A DNA stretch of 59,043 nt from the NCBI RefSeq assembly GCF_020131355.1, contig NZ_JAHLEL010000042.1, forward strand, positions 1-59,043, given 5' to 3'. Under the pieces are notes generated by a model. The model ran no database searches. It was not told where the DNA came from and saw nothing but the letters and a program-made list of their open reading frames with translations. This document shows positions 33,086 through 41,807 of this stretch, one piece after another. The translations under genes and the position numbers were made by a program. The DNA is from Pseudonocardia sp. ICBG1293 (GTDB taxonomy: Bacteria > Actinomycetota > Actinomycetes > Mycobacteriales > Pseudonocardiaceae). Position 1 is the stretch's first letter; each line of letters opens with the position of its first letter.

Positions 33086-33583
33086 ATGACCGGTGTGGCC
33101 GGTGGCCCCGCCCGTCGTCCCCCGTCCCTGCTCACCGGTGGTCGCGCCGCACTCGCGGCGGTCCCCGTGCTCGTGCTCGTGCTCGTCGGCGCGGGCCCCG
33201 GTGTCGCGTCCGCCGCCGCCTGCGACGACGCCTGCCGGATCGCGGGTGCCCGCGCCTACGTCGCCGCGCTCGCCGACCACGACCCGTCCGACGTGCCGCT
33301 GCACCCGCGGGCGACCCGGGTCGAGGCGGGGCTGCAGACCGGGTTCTCCGGCGACCAGCTGCGCGCCGACCTGCGTCACGGCCCGCAGTACCGGGTCGTC
33401 CGGGGTGTCTCCGACGAGACCTACACCGTCCGCGACGACGGCGTCGTGGTCGCGGGGTTCACCCTCGACGTCGGAGTGGGTCCGGTCGGGCTCACCACCG
33501 CCCGGGTGCACGAGACCTTCCGCTACTCCGACGGGCTGATCCGCGAGATCGTCGCCGACATCCGGGTCGGGGACACCGCATGA
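33086..33583 (+). CDS. Secreted small protein of unknown function (NTF2-like/DUF8021-type guess)
   Basis: A 165-residue protein with a clear signal peptide (hydrophobic LAAVPVLVLVLVGAGPGVASAAA, residues about 22-46) followed by a CxxxC in CDDACRIAGARAYVAAL. The mature domain of about 115 residues contains ADHDPSDVPLHPRATRVEAGLQTG, DETYTVRDDGVVVAGFTLDV and HETFRYSDGLIREIVADI. The pattern resembles SnoaL/DUF8021 cone folds, but this is tentative. Its stop overlaps the start of the GMC oxidoreductase gene (ATGA), so the two proteins probably work together outside the membrane. GTG 33065 is an alternative start. Confidence 0.65.
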   Translation: MTGVAGGPARRPPSLLTGGRAALAAVPVLVLVLVGAGPGVASAAACDDACRIAGARAYVAALADHDPSDVPLHPRATRVEAGLQTGFSGDQLRADLRHGPQYRVVRGVSDETYTVRDDGVVVAGFTLDVGVGPVGLTTARVHETFRYSDGLIREIVADIRVGDTA

Positions 33584-35244
33584 GCACCACCAGCCGCCGG
33601 GCCCTGCTGACCGGCGCCGCGCTCGGCGTCGCCGCGCTGGGCGCCGCCGGGACCGCGACCGCCGCGCCGGCGCCGCTGCGCCGCGAGGTCACCGCGATGT
33701 CCGCACCGGCCGTCGTCGTGGGCAGCGGGCTCGGCGGGTCGATCGCCGCGGCCCGGCTCGCCGAGGCCGGTGTGCGCACCCTGGTGCTGGAGCGTGGTCG
33801 CCGCTGGCCGACCCCGGCCACCGACACGTTCCCGGCGTTCCTGCGCCCGGACCGCCGCTCCTCGTGGCTCACCCCGGCGCCGGTCTTCCCGGGCCAGCCA
33901 CCGACGCTCTACCGGCCCTACACCGGGCTGTTCGAGAAGGTCACCGGGCGTGGGATGAGCGTGCTGTGCGGCGCCGGGGTCGGCGGCTCCACCCTGGTCT
34001 ACGCCGGAGTCTGGATCCGGCCGGACGCGGCGGCGTTCGCCGCGGCGATCCCCGGGATCGACCACGACGAGCTCGCCGCCGTGCACTACCCGCGCGCCGC
34101 CGCCCGGGTCGGTGTGTCGCCGATCCCCGACGACGTCCTGGCCCACCCCGCACACGTCGGGACCCGGCTGTTCCTGGAGCAGGCCCGCCGCGCCGGGCTC
34201 GAGGCACAGCTGCTGCCCAACGCGACCGACTGGGACGTCGTGCGCGCGGAGTTCGCCGGCCGGGCCACACCGTCGATGTCGGTCGGCGAGTACTTCTCCG
34301 GGGTCAACTCCGGTGCCCGGCTGTCCTCGGACAAGAACTACCTGCGCGACGCGGAGGCCTCCGGCCTGGTCACCGTCGCCCCGCTGCACCGGGTCACCGA
34401 CCTGCACGCGCTCGGCGGCGGCCGCTACCGGCTCGACGTCGAGCGGATCGACACCGACGGCGTCGTGCAGGAGCGGATCGCGCTCACCACCGCTGCGGTG
34501 TTCCTCGCCGCCGGGTCGACCGGCACGTCGCGGCTGCTCGTGCGCGCCCGCGAGACCGGGACGCTGCCCGACCTGACCACCGACGCGGGCCGCTTCTGGG
34601 GCAACAACGGCGACCGCATCCAGCTGCGCGTCGGGGTACCGCGGCCCGCGGGCGGGCCACAGGCCGGACCGATGGCCGCCGGCATCCGGCCCCCCACCGA
34701 CGACCGCGCCGCGGCCGTCACGCTCACCTTCGGACCGGCTCCGCTGCCGTTCGACGTCCGGGCGATGTCGCTGCCCGGGTTCGGCGCCTGCGACCCGGCC
34801 GGCGAGTTCCGCTTCGACACCGCCACCGGCGACGCCGTGCTGCACTGGCCCACCGACGGGGACCTGGACGCCCAGCGCACCGTCCGCGACCTCACCCAGC
34901 GGCTGGTCGCACCGGACGCCCCGCTCGGTGCCGGAGCGGGCCGGACCGTGTCCGACCTGGCCGCGCAGCTGCCGCCGGGCCCGTCCGGGCTCCTCGCCCG
35001 CGCCGCGGACGCGCCGAGCGGGATCCTCGACCTGGGCACCCTGGACCCGGTGACGTGGCACCCGCTCGGCGGCGCGGTCCTGGGCCGGGTGACCGACGAC
35101 CGCGGGCGCGTCGCCGGGCATCCGGGGCTGCACGTCGTCGACGGGGCGCTGGTGCCGGGGTCGACCGGCAGCACCAACCCGTCCTGGACGATCGCGGCGA
35201 TCGTGGAGCGGGCAATGGACGGGATCCTGCGCGACGGCCTCTGA
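33580..35244 (+). CDS. GMC-family oxidoreductase, cholesterol-oxidase-like, exported
   Basis: A 554-residue flavoprotein. The N-terminus SRRALLTGAALG is a Tat-type signal (Arg-Arg plus hydrophobic stretch to ATAAPAP). The FAD-binding Rossmann motif is VVVGSGLGGSIAAARLAEAG at about residues 45-64. CGAGVGGSTLVYAGV and the C-terminal TWHPLGGAVLG ... DGALVPGSTGSTNPSWTIAA are the cholesterol oxidase/GMC signatures, with the active-site His and Asn. It oxidises a sterol or other alcohol with oxygen as acceptor; the exact substrate is not established. It is coupled to the preceding secreted protein. Confidence 0.85.
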   Translation: MSTTSRRALLTGAALGVAALGAAGTATAAPAPLRREVTAMSAPAVVVGSGLGGSIAAARLAEAGVRTLVLERGRRWPTPATDTFPAFLRPDRRSSWLTPAPVFPGQPPTLYRPYTGLFEKVTGRGMSVLCGAGVGGSTLVYAGVWIRPDAAAFAAAIPGIDHDELAAVHYPRAAARVGVSPIPDDVLAHPAHVGTRLFLEQARRAGLEAQLLPNATDWDVVRAEFAGRATPSMSVGEYFSGVNSGARLSSDKNYLRDAEASGLVTVAPLHRVTDLHALGGGRYRLDVERIDTDGVVQERIALTTAAVFLAAGSTGTSRLLVRARETGTLPDLTTDAGRFWGNNGDRIQLRVGVPRPAGGPQAGPMAAGIRPPTDDRAAAVTLTFGPAPLPFDVRAMSLPGFGACDPAGEFRFDTATGDAVLHWPTDGDLDAQRTVRDLTQRLVAPDAPLGAGAGRTVSDLAAQLPPGPSGLLARAADAPSGILDLGTLDPVTWHPLGGAVLGRVTDDRGRVAGHPGLHVVDGALVPGSTGSTNPSWTIAAIVERAMDGILRDGL

Positions 35245-35265
35245 GCACCGCACCCGTGGAGCCGC

Positions 35266-35295
35266 GGCCCCGTGCGCGGTCCCGCGCACGGGGCC
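35266..35295. terminator. Hairpin terminator between convergent genes
   Basis: A perfect 13-bp stem (GGCCCCGTGCGCG at 35266-35278 with 35283-35295) and a 4-base GTCC loop, between the GMC gene and the cytochrome P450 gene. Confidence 0.8.
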
Positions 35296-35322
35296 ACGGA
35301 CGGCGCGGTCAGCGGGCTCGGG

Positions 35323-36526
35323 TCACCAGGTCACCGGCAGCGACCGCACCCCGCCGGTGACCTGCTCGGAGCGCACCTGCAGCTCCTCCGGGGCGACGGC
35401 CAGGCGCAGCCCGGGCAGGCGCCGGAACAGCCGGGCGAACACGGTCGCGAGCTCGGTGCGAGCCAGGCTCGCCCCGATGCAGAAGTGCCCGCCGTAGCCG
35501 AAGGACACGTGCGGGTTGGGACGGCGGGTGGGGTCGAAGGCCTCGGCGTCGTCGAAGACCTCGGCGTCCCGGTTGGCCGAGGCCGTCGCGATCATGACGG
35601 CGTCGCCGCGGCGGATCGTGACGTCACCGACCTCGATGTCGGTGTGGGCGTAGCGCAGCAGGGCGAGCCCTCCCGGCGAGGACAGCCGCAGGACCTCCTC
35701 GACGGTGCCGTGCAGCCGCCCCTCGACGTCGGCGACGAAGGCGTCGCGGCGGGCGGGGTCGGTCAGGAGCAGCAGCACGCCGAGGTCGATCCGCCCGACG
35801 GTCGTCTCGTGCCCGGCGAACAGCAGCGCGGCGGTGAGCCGGGTCATCTCCTCCTCGCCGAAGTCCGGGTCCTGCTCCTGGGCGCGGACGAGGTCGGTGA
35901 CGACGTCCTCCCCCGGCTGCGTCCGCTTGGTCTCGGCCAGGCGCCCCAGGTAGGCACGGAACTCCCCCATCGCCACCTCGGCGTCGCCCCCGGAGCGGAT
36001 CGTGGCGACCCGCTCGGAGAGCCCGTGGAAGTAGCCGCGGTCGGCGAACGGCACCCCGAGCAGCTCGCAGATCACCAGCACCGGCAGCGGGAACGCGAGG
36101 TGGGTGTGCAGGTCCGCGATACCGTCGGCCGCGCGCTCCTTCGCCGCGACGAGGTCGTCCAGGCACCCGTCGACGAGGACGCCGACGTGGTCGCCGAGCA
36201 GCCGCATCCGCTTGGCGGAGAACGCGGGGACCAGCAGCCTGCGCATCCGGTCGTGCTCGGCCTTCTCCCGCTCGAAGGCGCCGCTTGGCCCGCCCAGGAT
36301 CGCGGCCTCCGACACCCGCGCGGCGTTCTCCGGCTCGGGGTGCGAGCGACCGAGCCGGGGGTCGGCGAACAGGGCGCGGGCCTCGGCGTGCCGGGTGACC
36401 AGCCAGGCCGGGTCACCGACCGGGGTGCGCACCGGGACGACGGGCCCCTCTTGCCGCAGCACCGCGTAGAGCGGTGCGACGTCGATGATGTTCGGACGGC
36501 AGCTGCGGGGCCTCGGTGGTCGTCAC
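35323..36526 (-). CDS. Cytochrome P450, N-terminus split by a frameshift
   Basis: A bacterial class I P450. The core from about 36462 downward is intact: I-helix FAGHETT, the Glu-x-x-Arg in EEVLRL, and the heme loop FGYGGHFCIGA with the axial Cys. The beginning lies in another frame: GTG at 36526 (after GAGGGAG) encodes TTTEAPQLP, then the frame with PNIIDVAPLYAVLRQ takes over near 36495-36500 (net +1 or -2). Using only the GTG at 36462 would delete about 20 conserved residues and has no ribosome-binding site. It needs a ferredoxin and reductase, neither nearby. The substrate is unknown. The divergent gene is a lipoprotein. Confidence 0.8.
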
Positions 36527-36581
36527 GGTGACACTCCCTCGTGCGCACGGTCTGCGAGCACGTAACGGTAGCCGACTATCG

Positions 36582-36594
36582 TTGCACTGCGCAA
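36582..36594. promoter_or_regulatory. Possible operator between the P450 and lipoprotein genes
   Basis: TTGC-ACTGC-GCAA, extended outward as ATCGTTGC and GCAAGACGAT with a two-base insertion, in the 120-bp divergent region. It resembles TetR-family sites; no local regulator is assigned. Confidence 0.35.
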
Positions 36595-36646
36595 GACGAT
36601 CTCCGGCCGACGCGCGGCGACCGGCCCGGCCGACGATGCTGGGGAG

Positions 36647-37738
36647 ATGGCGACAGTCGGACGCACGACCCGTGGGGCGCCGGTCGTCCCGGCGCCCCCG
36701 GCGCTCCTGGCCCTGGCGCTGCTGACCACGGCGCTCCTGGCGGTGGGCTGTGCGGCCCCGCCTGCCGACACACCGGCGGCGCCGGGGCGGGCGGGCACCC
36801 CGGTGCGCTTCGCCGAGCCGCTGCCGCCGCCGGCCGAGCCGGGCGTCGCACCCCCGCTCACCGGGACCCCACCGGGGCGGATCGTCGCGGTCGGCGCGGT
36901 CCCGGAGGGCATCGTCGCCGACGGGCCGACCCGGCGGGTCGCGGTCGGGGTGCGGCAGCCCGACCGGCTCGTACTGCTCGACGCCGACACCGCCGCCGTC
37001 GTGGGACGGGTGCCGCTGCCCGGTGTCCTGCGCCACCTGCAGCTCGCCGCCCCGGGCGGACCGGTCCTGGTGCCGAGCGAGAGCGCGAACGGGTTGTTGC
37101 GGGTCGCGCTGCCCGGCGGGCAGGTCGGCCCGGAGGTGGCGACCGGTCCGATGGCGCACGACGCGACCGGGACCGCCGCCGGGACCGTGTTCGTCGCCAA
37201 CGAGGCGGGCGGCAGCGTCTCCGTGGTCCGCGGGGACGCGGTCGTGCGCGAGCTGACCGACGTGACCCAGCCCGCCGGGCTCGCCCCGGTCGGCGACCGG
37301 GTCGGGCTGATCGACGTCCGGGAGAACACGCTCACCGTCTACGACGCCGCGACCGGTGACGGGATCCGCGAGCTCCCGGCCGGCGACGGGCCGACCCACC
37401 TGGTCGCGGACCGGCACGGCCGCATGATCGCGACCGACACCCGGGGCGGGCACCTGATCGTCTTCGACCCGGCGGGCACCCCGGCCGAGATCGGGCGGGT
37501 GGACCTGCCCGGCGAGCCCTACGGGATCGCCTACGACCCGGTCCGCGACCGGGTGTGGGTCACCGCGAGCGGCGCGAACCTGCTCGTCGGCTACGACATG
37601 ACCACCCCGACGCCGCGCGAGGTCGCCCGGATCCCCACCGTGCGGCAGCCGAACACCGTGGCGGTGGACCCGGACACCGGACGGCTGTTCGTCACCGGCA
37701 CCGCCGACGGCGTCGTGCAGGTCGTCGACGGCCCCTGA
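36647..37738 (+). CDS. YncE-like beta-propeller lipoprotein
   Basis: A 363-residue protein. The N-terminal signal ends in a lipobox-like LLAVGC (Cys about residue 35), followed by a Pro/Ala-rich linker. The body is a seven-bladed beta-propeller of the YncE/PQQ-binding-like type, with recurring strands such as VAVGVRQPDRLVLLDADTA, GTVFVANEAGGSVSV, MIATDTRGGHLIVFD, YDPVRDRVWVTASGANLLV and DPDTGRLFVTGTADGVV. It acts outside the membrane. Members bind DNA, metals or ligands, or only scaffold; no function can be assigned. Confidence 0.8.
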   Translation: MATVGRTTRGAPVVPAPPALLALALLTTALLAVGCAAPPADTPAAPGRAGTPVRFAEPLPPPAEPGVAPPLTGTPPGRIVAVGAVPEGIVADGPTRRVAVGVRQPDRLVLLDADTAAVVGRVPLPGVLRHLQLAAPGGPVLVPSESANGLLRVALPGGQVGPEVATGPMAHDATGTAAGTVFVANEAGGSVSVVRGDAVVRELTDVTQPAGLAPVGDRVGLIDVRENTLTVYDAATGDGIRELPAGDGPTHLVADRHGRMIATDTRGGHLIVFDPAGTPAEIGRVDLPGEPYGIAYDPVRDRVWVTASGANLLVGYDMTTPTPREVARIPTVRQPNTVAVDPDTGRLFVTGTADGVVQVVDGP

Positions 37739-37762
37739 CCACCCGCCGGCACCCTCCCGGGG

Positions 37763-38290
37763 TCAGGGACGCGCCCGGAGCGCGGGCAGCAGCACGTCGT
37801 CGCAGACCGACCGGAGGTACCCGGCGTCGGCGACGGCGGCGGGCCCGTCGAGCAGCGTCGGTGCCACCAGTGCCCCGGCCAGCAGGTACGGCAGGTGCCG
37901 GGCGGCGGGCGGCTCGCCGGTCAGCTCCCCGCGGGCCACGGCCCTGAGGACCAGCACCCGCAGCGCCTCGACCTGCGGCAGCAGCAGCGAGGACAGCGCG
38001 GCCAGCAGCGCGGGGTCGCTCTGCCCGGCCCCGGCCAGGCCGAGCACGATCGGCACGTCGGCCCGGGCCCGCGCGGCGAGCCGGTCGAGCGCGAGCCGGC
38101 TGTCCGCCGAGACGGCCTCCACCACCAGCGCGGCCTTGTCACCCCACTGCCGGTAGAGCGTCGCCTTGCTGGTGCGGGTCGCCGCGGCGACGGCCTCGAC
38201 GGTGGTCGAGGAGTAGCCGCGTTCCGCGGCGAGGCGGCGGGCCGCGGCGAGCACCTCCCGGCGCCGCTCGTCGGGGAAGCGGCTGGTCAT
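37763..38290 (-). CDS. TetR-family transcription regulator
   Basis: A 175-residue TetR protein. The N-terminal HTH (RRREVLAAARRLAAERGYSSTTVEAVAAATRTSKATLYRQW) spans residues 9-48. A helical ligand-binding domain of the C-terminal TetR_C type follows. Its ATG at 38290 overlaps the stop of the DUF4334 gene, so both are transcribed together from the promoter containing the 30-bp operator at 38841. Autorepression is inferred. Confidence 0.9.
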   Translation of the reverse strand: MTSRFPDERRREVLAAARRLAAERGYSSTTVEAVAAATRTSKATLYRQWGDKAALVVEAVSADSRLALDRLAARARADVPIVLGLAGAGQSDPALLAALSSLLLPQVEALRVLVLRAVARGELTGEPPAARHLPYLLAGALVAPTLLDGPAAVADAGYLRSVCDDVLLPALRARP

Positions 38291-38832
38291 TCGCGGCGCA
38301 GGAAGAACAGGAACGGGTCCGCCAGGCCGCGCATGTCCATCGCGCCCAGGACGGTGTCGTCGTCGACGCGCCGGAAGACGTCGTGGATCGGCAGGTCGTC
38401 GTAGCACATGGTGGCACTGGCGACCCCGCGGTAGACGGTGGTGCGCAGCCGCGCCTTCGGCGCCCGGGTGGCGAGGGCGGGGCCCGCGGTGCGGGCGAGC
38501 CGGGCGAGGGCGGCGTGGCGCAGGACGGCCGGGTACCGCAGCAGCGCGGGCAGCGGGACCAGGGCGGGGTTGAGCGAGAACCGGCCTCCGCGCGGGTGGT
38601 CCATCACGAGCGGGTGGACCTCGTCGAGGCCGTCGAAGCGCTTCCCGTGCCAGCCGAAGCGGCCGAGCAGCCCGTCCATCGGGTTGCCGGTGGGGATCTC
38701 GCCGCCGGACCAGTCGCCGAGCATCTCCTCGACACCGACGGCCGGCAGCGCGTCGAAGAAGCCCAGGCCCTCCTCGACCGTGGCTCCGTGCGCGAGAAGG
38801 CGCAGCGTGTCGGCCGGTGCGGTGCTGGTCAT
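38287..38832 (-). CDS. DUF4334 protein with GXWXG motif
   Basis: A 181-residue protein. The N-terminal GXWXG region is residues 35-95 (LGDWSGGEIPTGNPMDGLLGR, FGWHGKRFDGLDEVHPLV). The DUF4334 domain is the C-terminal third (ARLRTTVYRGVASATMCYDDLPIHDVFRRVDDDTVLGAMDMRG). This looks like a lipocalin/beta-barrel-type ligand-binding protein found in actinobacteria and fungi. It is co-transcribed with a TetR regulator and controlled by the strong palindrome just upstream, which suggests it is induced by a small hydrophobic molecule. That molecule is unknown. Confidence 0.85.
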   Translation of the reverse strand: MTSTAPADTLRLLAHGATVEEGLGFFDALPAVGVEEMLGDWSGGEIPTGNPMDGLLGRFGWHGKRFDGLDEVHPLVMDHPRGGRFSLNPALVPLPALLRYPAVLRHAALARLARTAGPALATRAPKARLRTTVYRGVASATMCYDDLPIHDVFRRVDDDTVLGAMDMRGLADPFLFFLRRE

Positions 38833-38840
38833 CGCGAGCC

Positions 38841-38870
38841 CTCCATCGAAACGGCAACGTTTCGATGGAG
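38841..38870. promoter_or_regulatory. TetR operator, 30-bp perfect palindrome
   Basis: CTCCATCGAAACG (38841-38853), GCAA, and its exact complement (38858-38870). The GAAACG-GCAA-CGTTTC core is a typical TetR-family site. It ends nine bases before the DUF4334 start, so binding would block that operon. Confidence 0.85.
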
Positions 38871-38911
38871 CCTACAAGCCGGGTGCGCGCGGGACCGGGA
38901 CGCGTGCGGGG

Positions 38912-40210
38912 TCAGCGCAGGGCCGAGCCCTTCGTCTCGGGCAGGGTCAGCACCGCGACGAAGGAGATGACGGCCCCGACGGCGACGTAGACGAAGACGA
39001 AGAACAGGATCGCCAGGTCCGCCTCCTGCAGCGAGGCGATGACCAGCGGCGCGGTCCCGCCGAACACCGCGACGGTCAGGTTGTACCAGGCGCCGATGCC
39101 CAGGGCACGGACCTTCGTCGGGAACAGCTCGCTCATGATCGCCGGCGCGACCGAGGTCATCGCCGTGTAGAGCCCCAGCCCGACGGCGAACACGACGAAC
39201 ATGTTCCAGAAGCCGGGCCCGATGAGGAACGACAGCGGTACGACCAGCACCGCGGTGGCCGCGGACCACACCAGCATCTGCGGTCGGCGGCCGTAGCGGT
39301 CGGCGGCGGCACCCATCGGGTACTGCAGGAGCACGAAGATCGCGGTCGCGATCGACAGCGCGAGGAACACCTCGGTCGCGTCGGCGCCGCGGGACCGGGT
39401 GGCGAACGGCGTCAGCGCGGAGAAGAACGTGTAGTAGCAGAGGGTGTGCAGGATCGTGAAGCCGACGAGCTGCGCCACGGCCTTCGGGTGCTCACGCAGC
39501 GTCAGCATGAGCGGGTTGCGGATCCGGGCCGCCGACTCCTTGTTGTCCTCGAACTGCTCGGTCTCGCTCATCTGGCGGCGCATCCAGAGCCCGATGATCC
39601 CGAGCACCCCGCCGAGCAGGAACGGGATCCGCCAGCCCCACGCGGCGAGCTGGTCCTCGGTCAGCGTCGCGGCCAGGACGAAACCGGTGAGCGAGGCGAA
39701 CAGCACCGCGGTGCCGGTGGAGATGTAGAAGAACGACGAGTAGCGCCCACGGCGCTCGCGCGGGGCGATCTCGGCGAGGTAGGCCGAGGCGTTGGAGACC
39801 TCACCGCCCAGCGACATGCCCTGCGCGATGCGCGCGAGCAGCAGCAGGACGGGCGCGAACCAGCCGATCATCGCGAACGTCGGCAGCAGCCCGATGACGA
39901 ACGAGCCGCCCGCCATCAGCAGGATCGTCACCAGCATCGCGGTCCGACGGCCCCGCAGATCGGCGAACCGGCCGAGCAGCAGCCCACCCAGGGGCCGGAA
40001 GAAGAAGGCGAGCGCGTAGGTCGCGAGCGTCGAGATCAGCGCCAGTGCGGCGTTCTCGGGCGGGAAGATCTGCGTCGCGAAGTAGATCGAGAACGTCGCG
40101 TAGATCGTCCAGTCGTACCACTCGACCGCGTTGCCGATGGACGCCGCGACGAGCGTCCGGACCGGGAGACGGTGACGTTCCGTCGATCCGGTGGTGGGTG
40201 CCTGGGACAC
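38912..40210 (-). CDS. MHS-family MFS transporter (metabolite:H+ symporter)
   Basis: A 432-residue, 12-helix transporter. The MHS signatures are ASIGNAVEWYDWTIYATFSIYFA in helix 1, RPLGGLLLGRFADLRGRRT between helices 2 and 3, and RIAQGMSLGGEVSNASAYLAE in helix 4. The second-half signature is QYPMGAAADRYGRRP. Relatives carry dicarboxylates, betaine, shikimate or citrate with protons. GTG start at 40210. A small inverted repeat AACGG-TAA-CCGTT (40245-40257) lies 35 bases upstream. Confidence 0.88.
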   Translation of the reverse strand: MSQAPTTGSTERHRLPVRTLVAASIGNAVEWYDWTIYATFSIYFATQIFPPENAALALISTLATYALAFFFRPLGGLLLGRFADLRGRRTAMLVTILLMAGGSFVIGLLPTFAMIGWFAPVLLLLARIAQGMSLGGEVSNASAYLAEIAPRERRGRYSSFFYISTGTAVLFASLTGFVLAATLTEDQLAAWGWRIPFLLGGVLGIIGLWMRRQMSETEQFEDNKESAARIRNPLMLTLREHPKAVAQLVGFTILHTLCYYTFFSALTPFATRSRGADATEVFLALSIATAIFVLLQYPMGAAADRYGRRPQMLVWSAATAVLVVPLSFLIGPGFWNMFVVFAVGLGLYTAMTSVAPAIMSELFPTKVRALGIGAWYNLTVAVFGGTAPLVIASLQEADLAILFFVFVYVAVGAVISFVAVLTLPETKGSALR

Positions 40211-40283
40211 GGATCCCCCTGACGTGTCGGCCGAACGGTCGGCGAACGGTAACCGTTACGGCCCGACAATTCGACCGGACCGG

Positions 40284-40814
40284 TCAGGACAGAACGAGGC
40301 CGACCACCGTCGCGGACCCGGCGACGGCCGTCACCAGGTGCCCGAGGACGGCGAGCCCCCGCCGCCCCCGCCGGGTGCCGAGCACCACCGCCGTCGTCCA
40401 GGGCAGGTAGCCGAGCAGCGTGACGCCGAGGAACGGCAGGGTGAGCGCGGCGAGGACCCCGGTCGTCCCGGTCGGCACGGCGCGGTCGCCCGCCGGGGTC
40501 AGCTGCGCCGCGACGACCTCCCCGGCGGCGGAGTCCGGTGAGGCGTCGACGGCGATCGGGGTCCCACCGGCGTCGGGCCGGAACAGGCCGTCGCAGTCGT
40601 AGCGGCCCTCCCCCAGGTCGGTGCAGGAGGTAACCTCCAGGACGCCGGGCGCGCCGACCGAGCCGGTGGCCAGGCGCAGGTCGTCGACGGCGGACCACCC
40701 GCAGGCGAGCGCGAGCAGCAGCCACAGCGCCAGCAGGAACCCCATCCAGCCAGGGGTGGGGGTCTCCGGGTCGTCCCAGTCGACCTCGACGTCGGGGTCC
40801 CGGCGCTCGCTCAC
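40284..40814 (-). CDS. Membrane protein of unknown function (DUF3592-like layout)
   Basis: A 176-residue protein: acidic N-terminus, a helix at about residues 22-42 (GWMGFLLALWLLLALACGW), then an extracytoplasmic segment of about 60 residues with a Cys pair (SCTDLGEGRYDCDGLF). Two helices follow at about 118-140 and 150-172. The layout is like DUF3592 proteins, but sequence similarity is not certain. GTG start at 40814. Confidence 0.6.
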   Translation of the reverse strand: MSERRDPDVEVDWDDPETPTPGWMGFLLALWLLLALACGWSAVDDLRLATGSVGAPGVLEVTSCTDLGEGRYDCDGLFRPDAGGTPIAVDASPDSAAGEVVAAQLTPAGDRAVPTGTTGVLAALTLPFLGVTLLGYLPWTTAVVLGTRRGRRGLAVLGHLVTAVAGSATVVGLVLS

Positions 40815-40906
40815 GGGCGCGAGTATCGCCGTCGCGACCCGGGCACCCCATCATCACTTCTCAGTACTTCGAGCCGCCCGTCCCGCGATCCCGGAGGGTC
40901 CCCGCG

Positions 40907-41776
40907 ATGCCGCTGTCCGCCGCCACCGACGGCTTCCGACTGGCCCACGACCGCCACGGCGTGCCCGGCGCGCCACCGGTCCTGTTGCTGCACGGCTGGC
41001 CGGGCGACCGGACCGACATGACCGCCGTCGCGGAGCTGCTGACCCCCGGGCACGACGTCGTCGTCCCGGACCTGCGCGGGTTCGGGGGGGCCGACAAGCA
41101 CGACCACGACCCGACCGAGCAGTACTCCGCGGCCGCGCAGGCGCGCTCGCTGGCGGCGCTGCTCGGTGAGCTGGACCTGTCGGAGGTGGTCGTCGCCGGC
41201 TACGACGTGGGCAGCCGTGTCGGCCAGCAGCTCGCGAAGGACCACCCGGAGCTGCTGCGGGCGCTCGTCGTCACCCCGCCCGCGCCCGGCGTCGGACGGC
41301 GGATCCTCGACGAGCAGCCGATGCGGGAGTTCTGGTACCAGTCCTTCCACCAGCTCGACCTGGCCCGCGAGCTCGTCGACGGCGACGCCCGCGCGACCCG
41401 CGCGTACCTGCGCCACTTCTGGTCGCACTGGTCCGGCCCGGGGTTCACCCCCGACGACGAGCGCCTCGACCACCTCACCACCGTCTACGGCGCGCCGGGG
41501 GCGTTCGTCGCGTCGGTCAACTGGTACCGCTCCGGCGGTGGCGCGGTGGCCCGCTCGCTGGCCGAGACCGCGCCCGACCCGGCCGACCGGATCACCGTCC
41601 CGACCACGCTCCTGTGGCCCGAGCACGACCCGCTGTTCCCGCGCGCGTGGTCCGACCGGGTCGGGGAGTTCTTCGCCGAGGTCACCGTGACCGCCGTCGA
41701 CGGCGTCGGGCACTTCGTCCCGGTGGAGGCACCGCGGGTGTTCGCCGACGCGGTGGCCGCCGCGGCCGCCCGGTAG
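40907..41776 (+). CDS. Alpha/beta hydrolase, epoxide hydrolase/haloalkane dehalogenase type
   Basis: A 289-residue hydrolase whose nucleophile elbow is AGYDVGS, placing Asp rather than Ser at the nucleophile. That points to epoxide hydrolases or dehalogenases. LLHGWPGD is the oxyanion-hole HGxP-like motif, PDLRGFGGADK follows, the acid is in LWPEHDP and the base is His in GVGHFVPVE. A cap domain with FWYQSFHQ supplies candidate Tyr residues for epoxide activation. Start at ATG 40907. The substrate is unknown. Confidence 0.85.
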   Translation: MPLSAATDGFRLAHDRHGVPGAPPVLLLHGWPGDRTDMTAVAELLTPGHDVVVPDLRGFGGADKHDHDPTEQYSAAAQARSLAALLGELDLSEVVVAGYDVGSRVGQQLAKDHPELLRALVVTPPAPGVGRRILDEQPMREFWYQSFHQLDLARELVDGDARATRAYLRHFWSHWSGPGFTPDDERLDHLTTVYGAPGAFVASVNWYRSGGGAVARSLAETAPDPADRITVPTTLLWPEHDPLFPRAWSDRVGEFFAEVTVTAVDGVGHFVPVEAPRVFADAVAAAAAR

Positions 41777-41807
41777 GACCTGTCGTCGGGGCGGCCGCTG
41801 TGGTCCG

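Noticed and set aside
30857..33500. Long plus-strand frame opposite tex
   Set aside because: The upstream part mirrors tex codons and has no recognisable domain; only the last part, from 33086, is a real gene.
40245..40257. AACGG-TAA-CCGTT inverted repeat before the MHS transporter as a firm operator
   Set aside because: The arms are only five bases and such words are common here; mentioned only in the gene entry.
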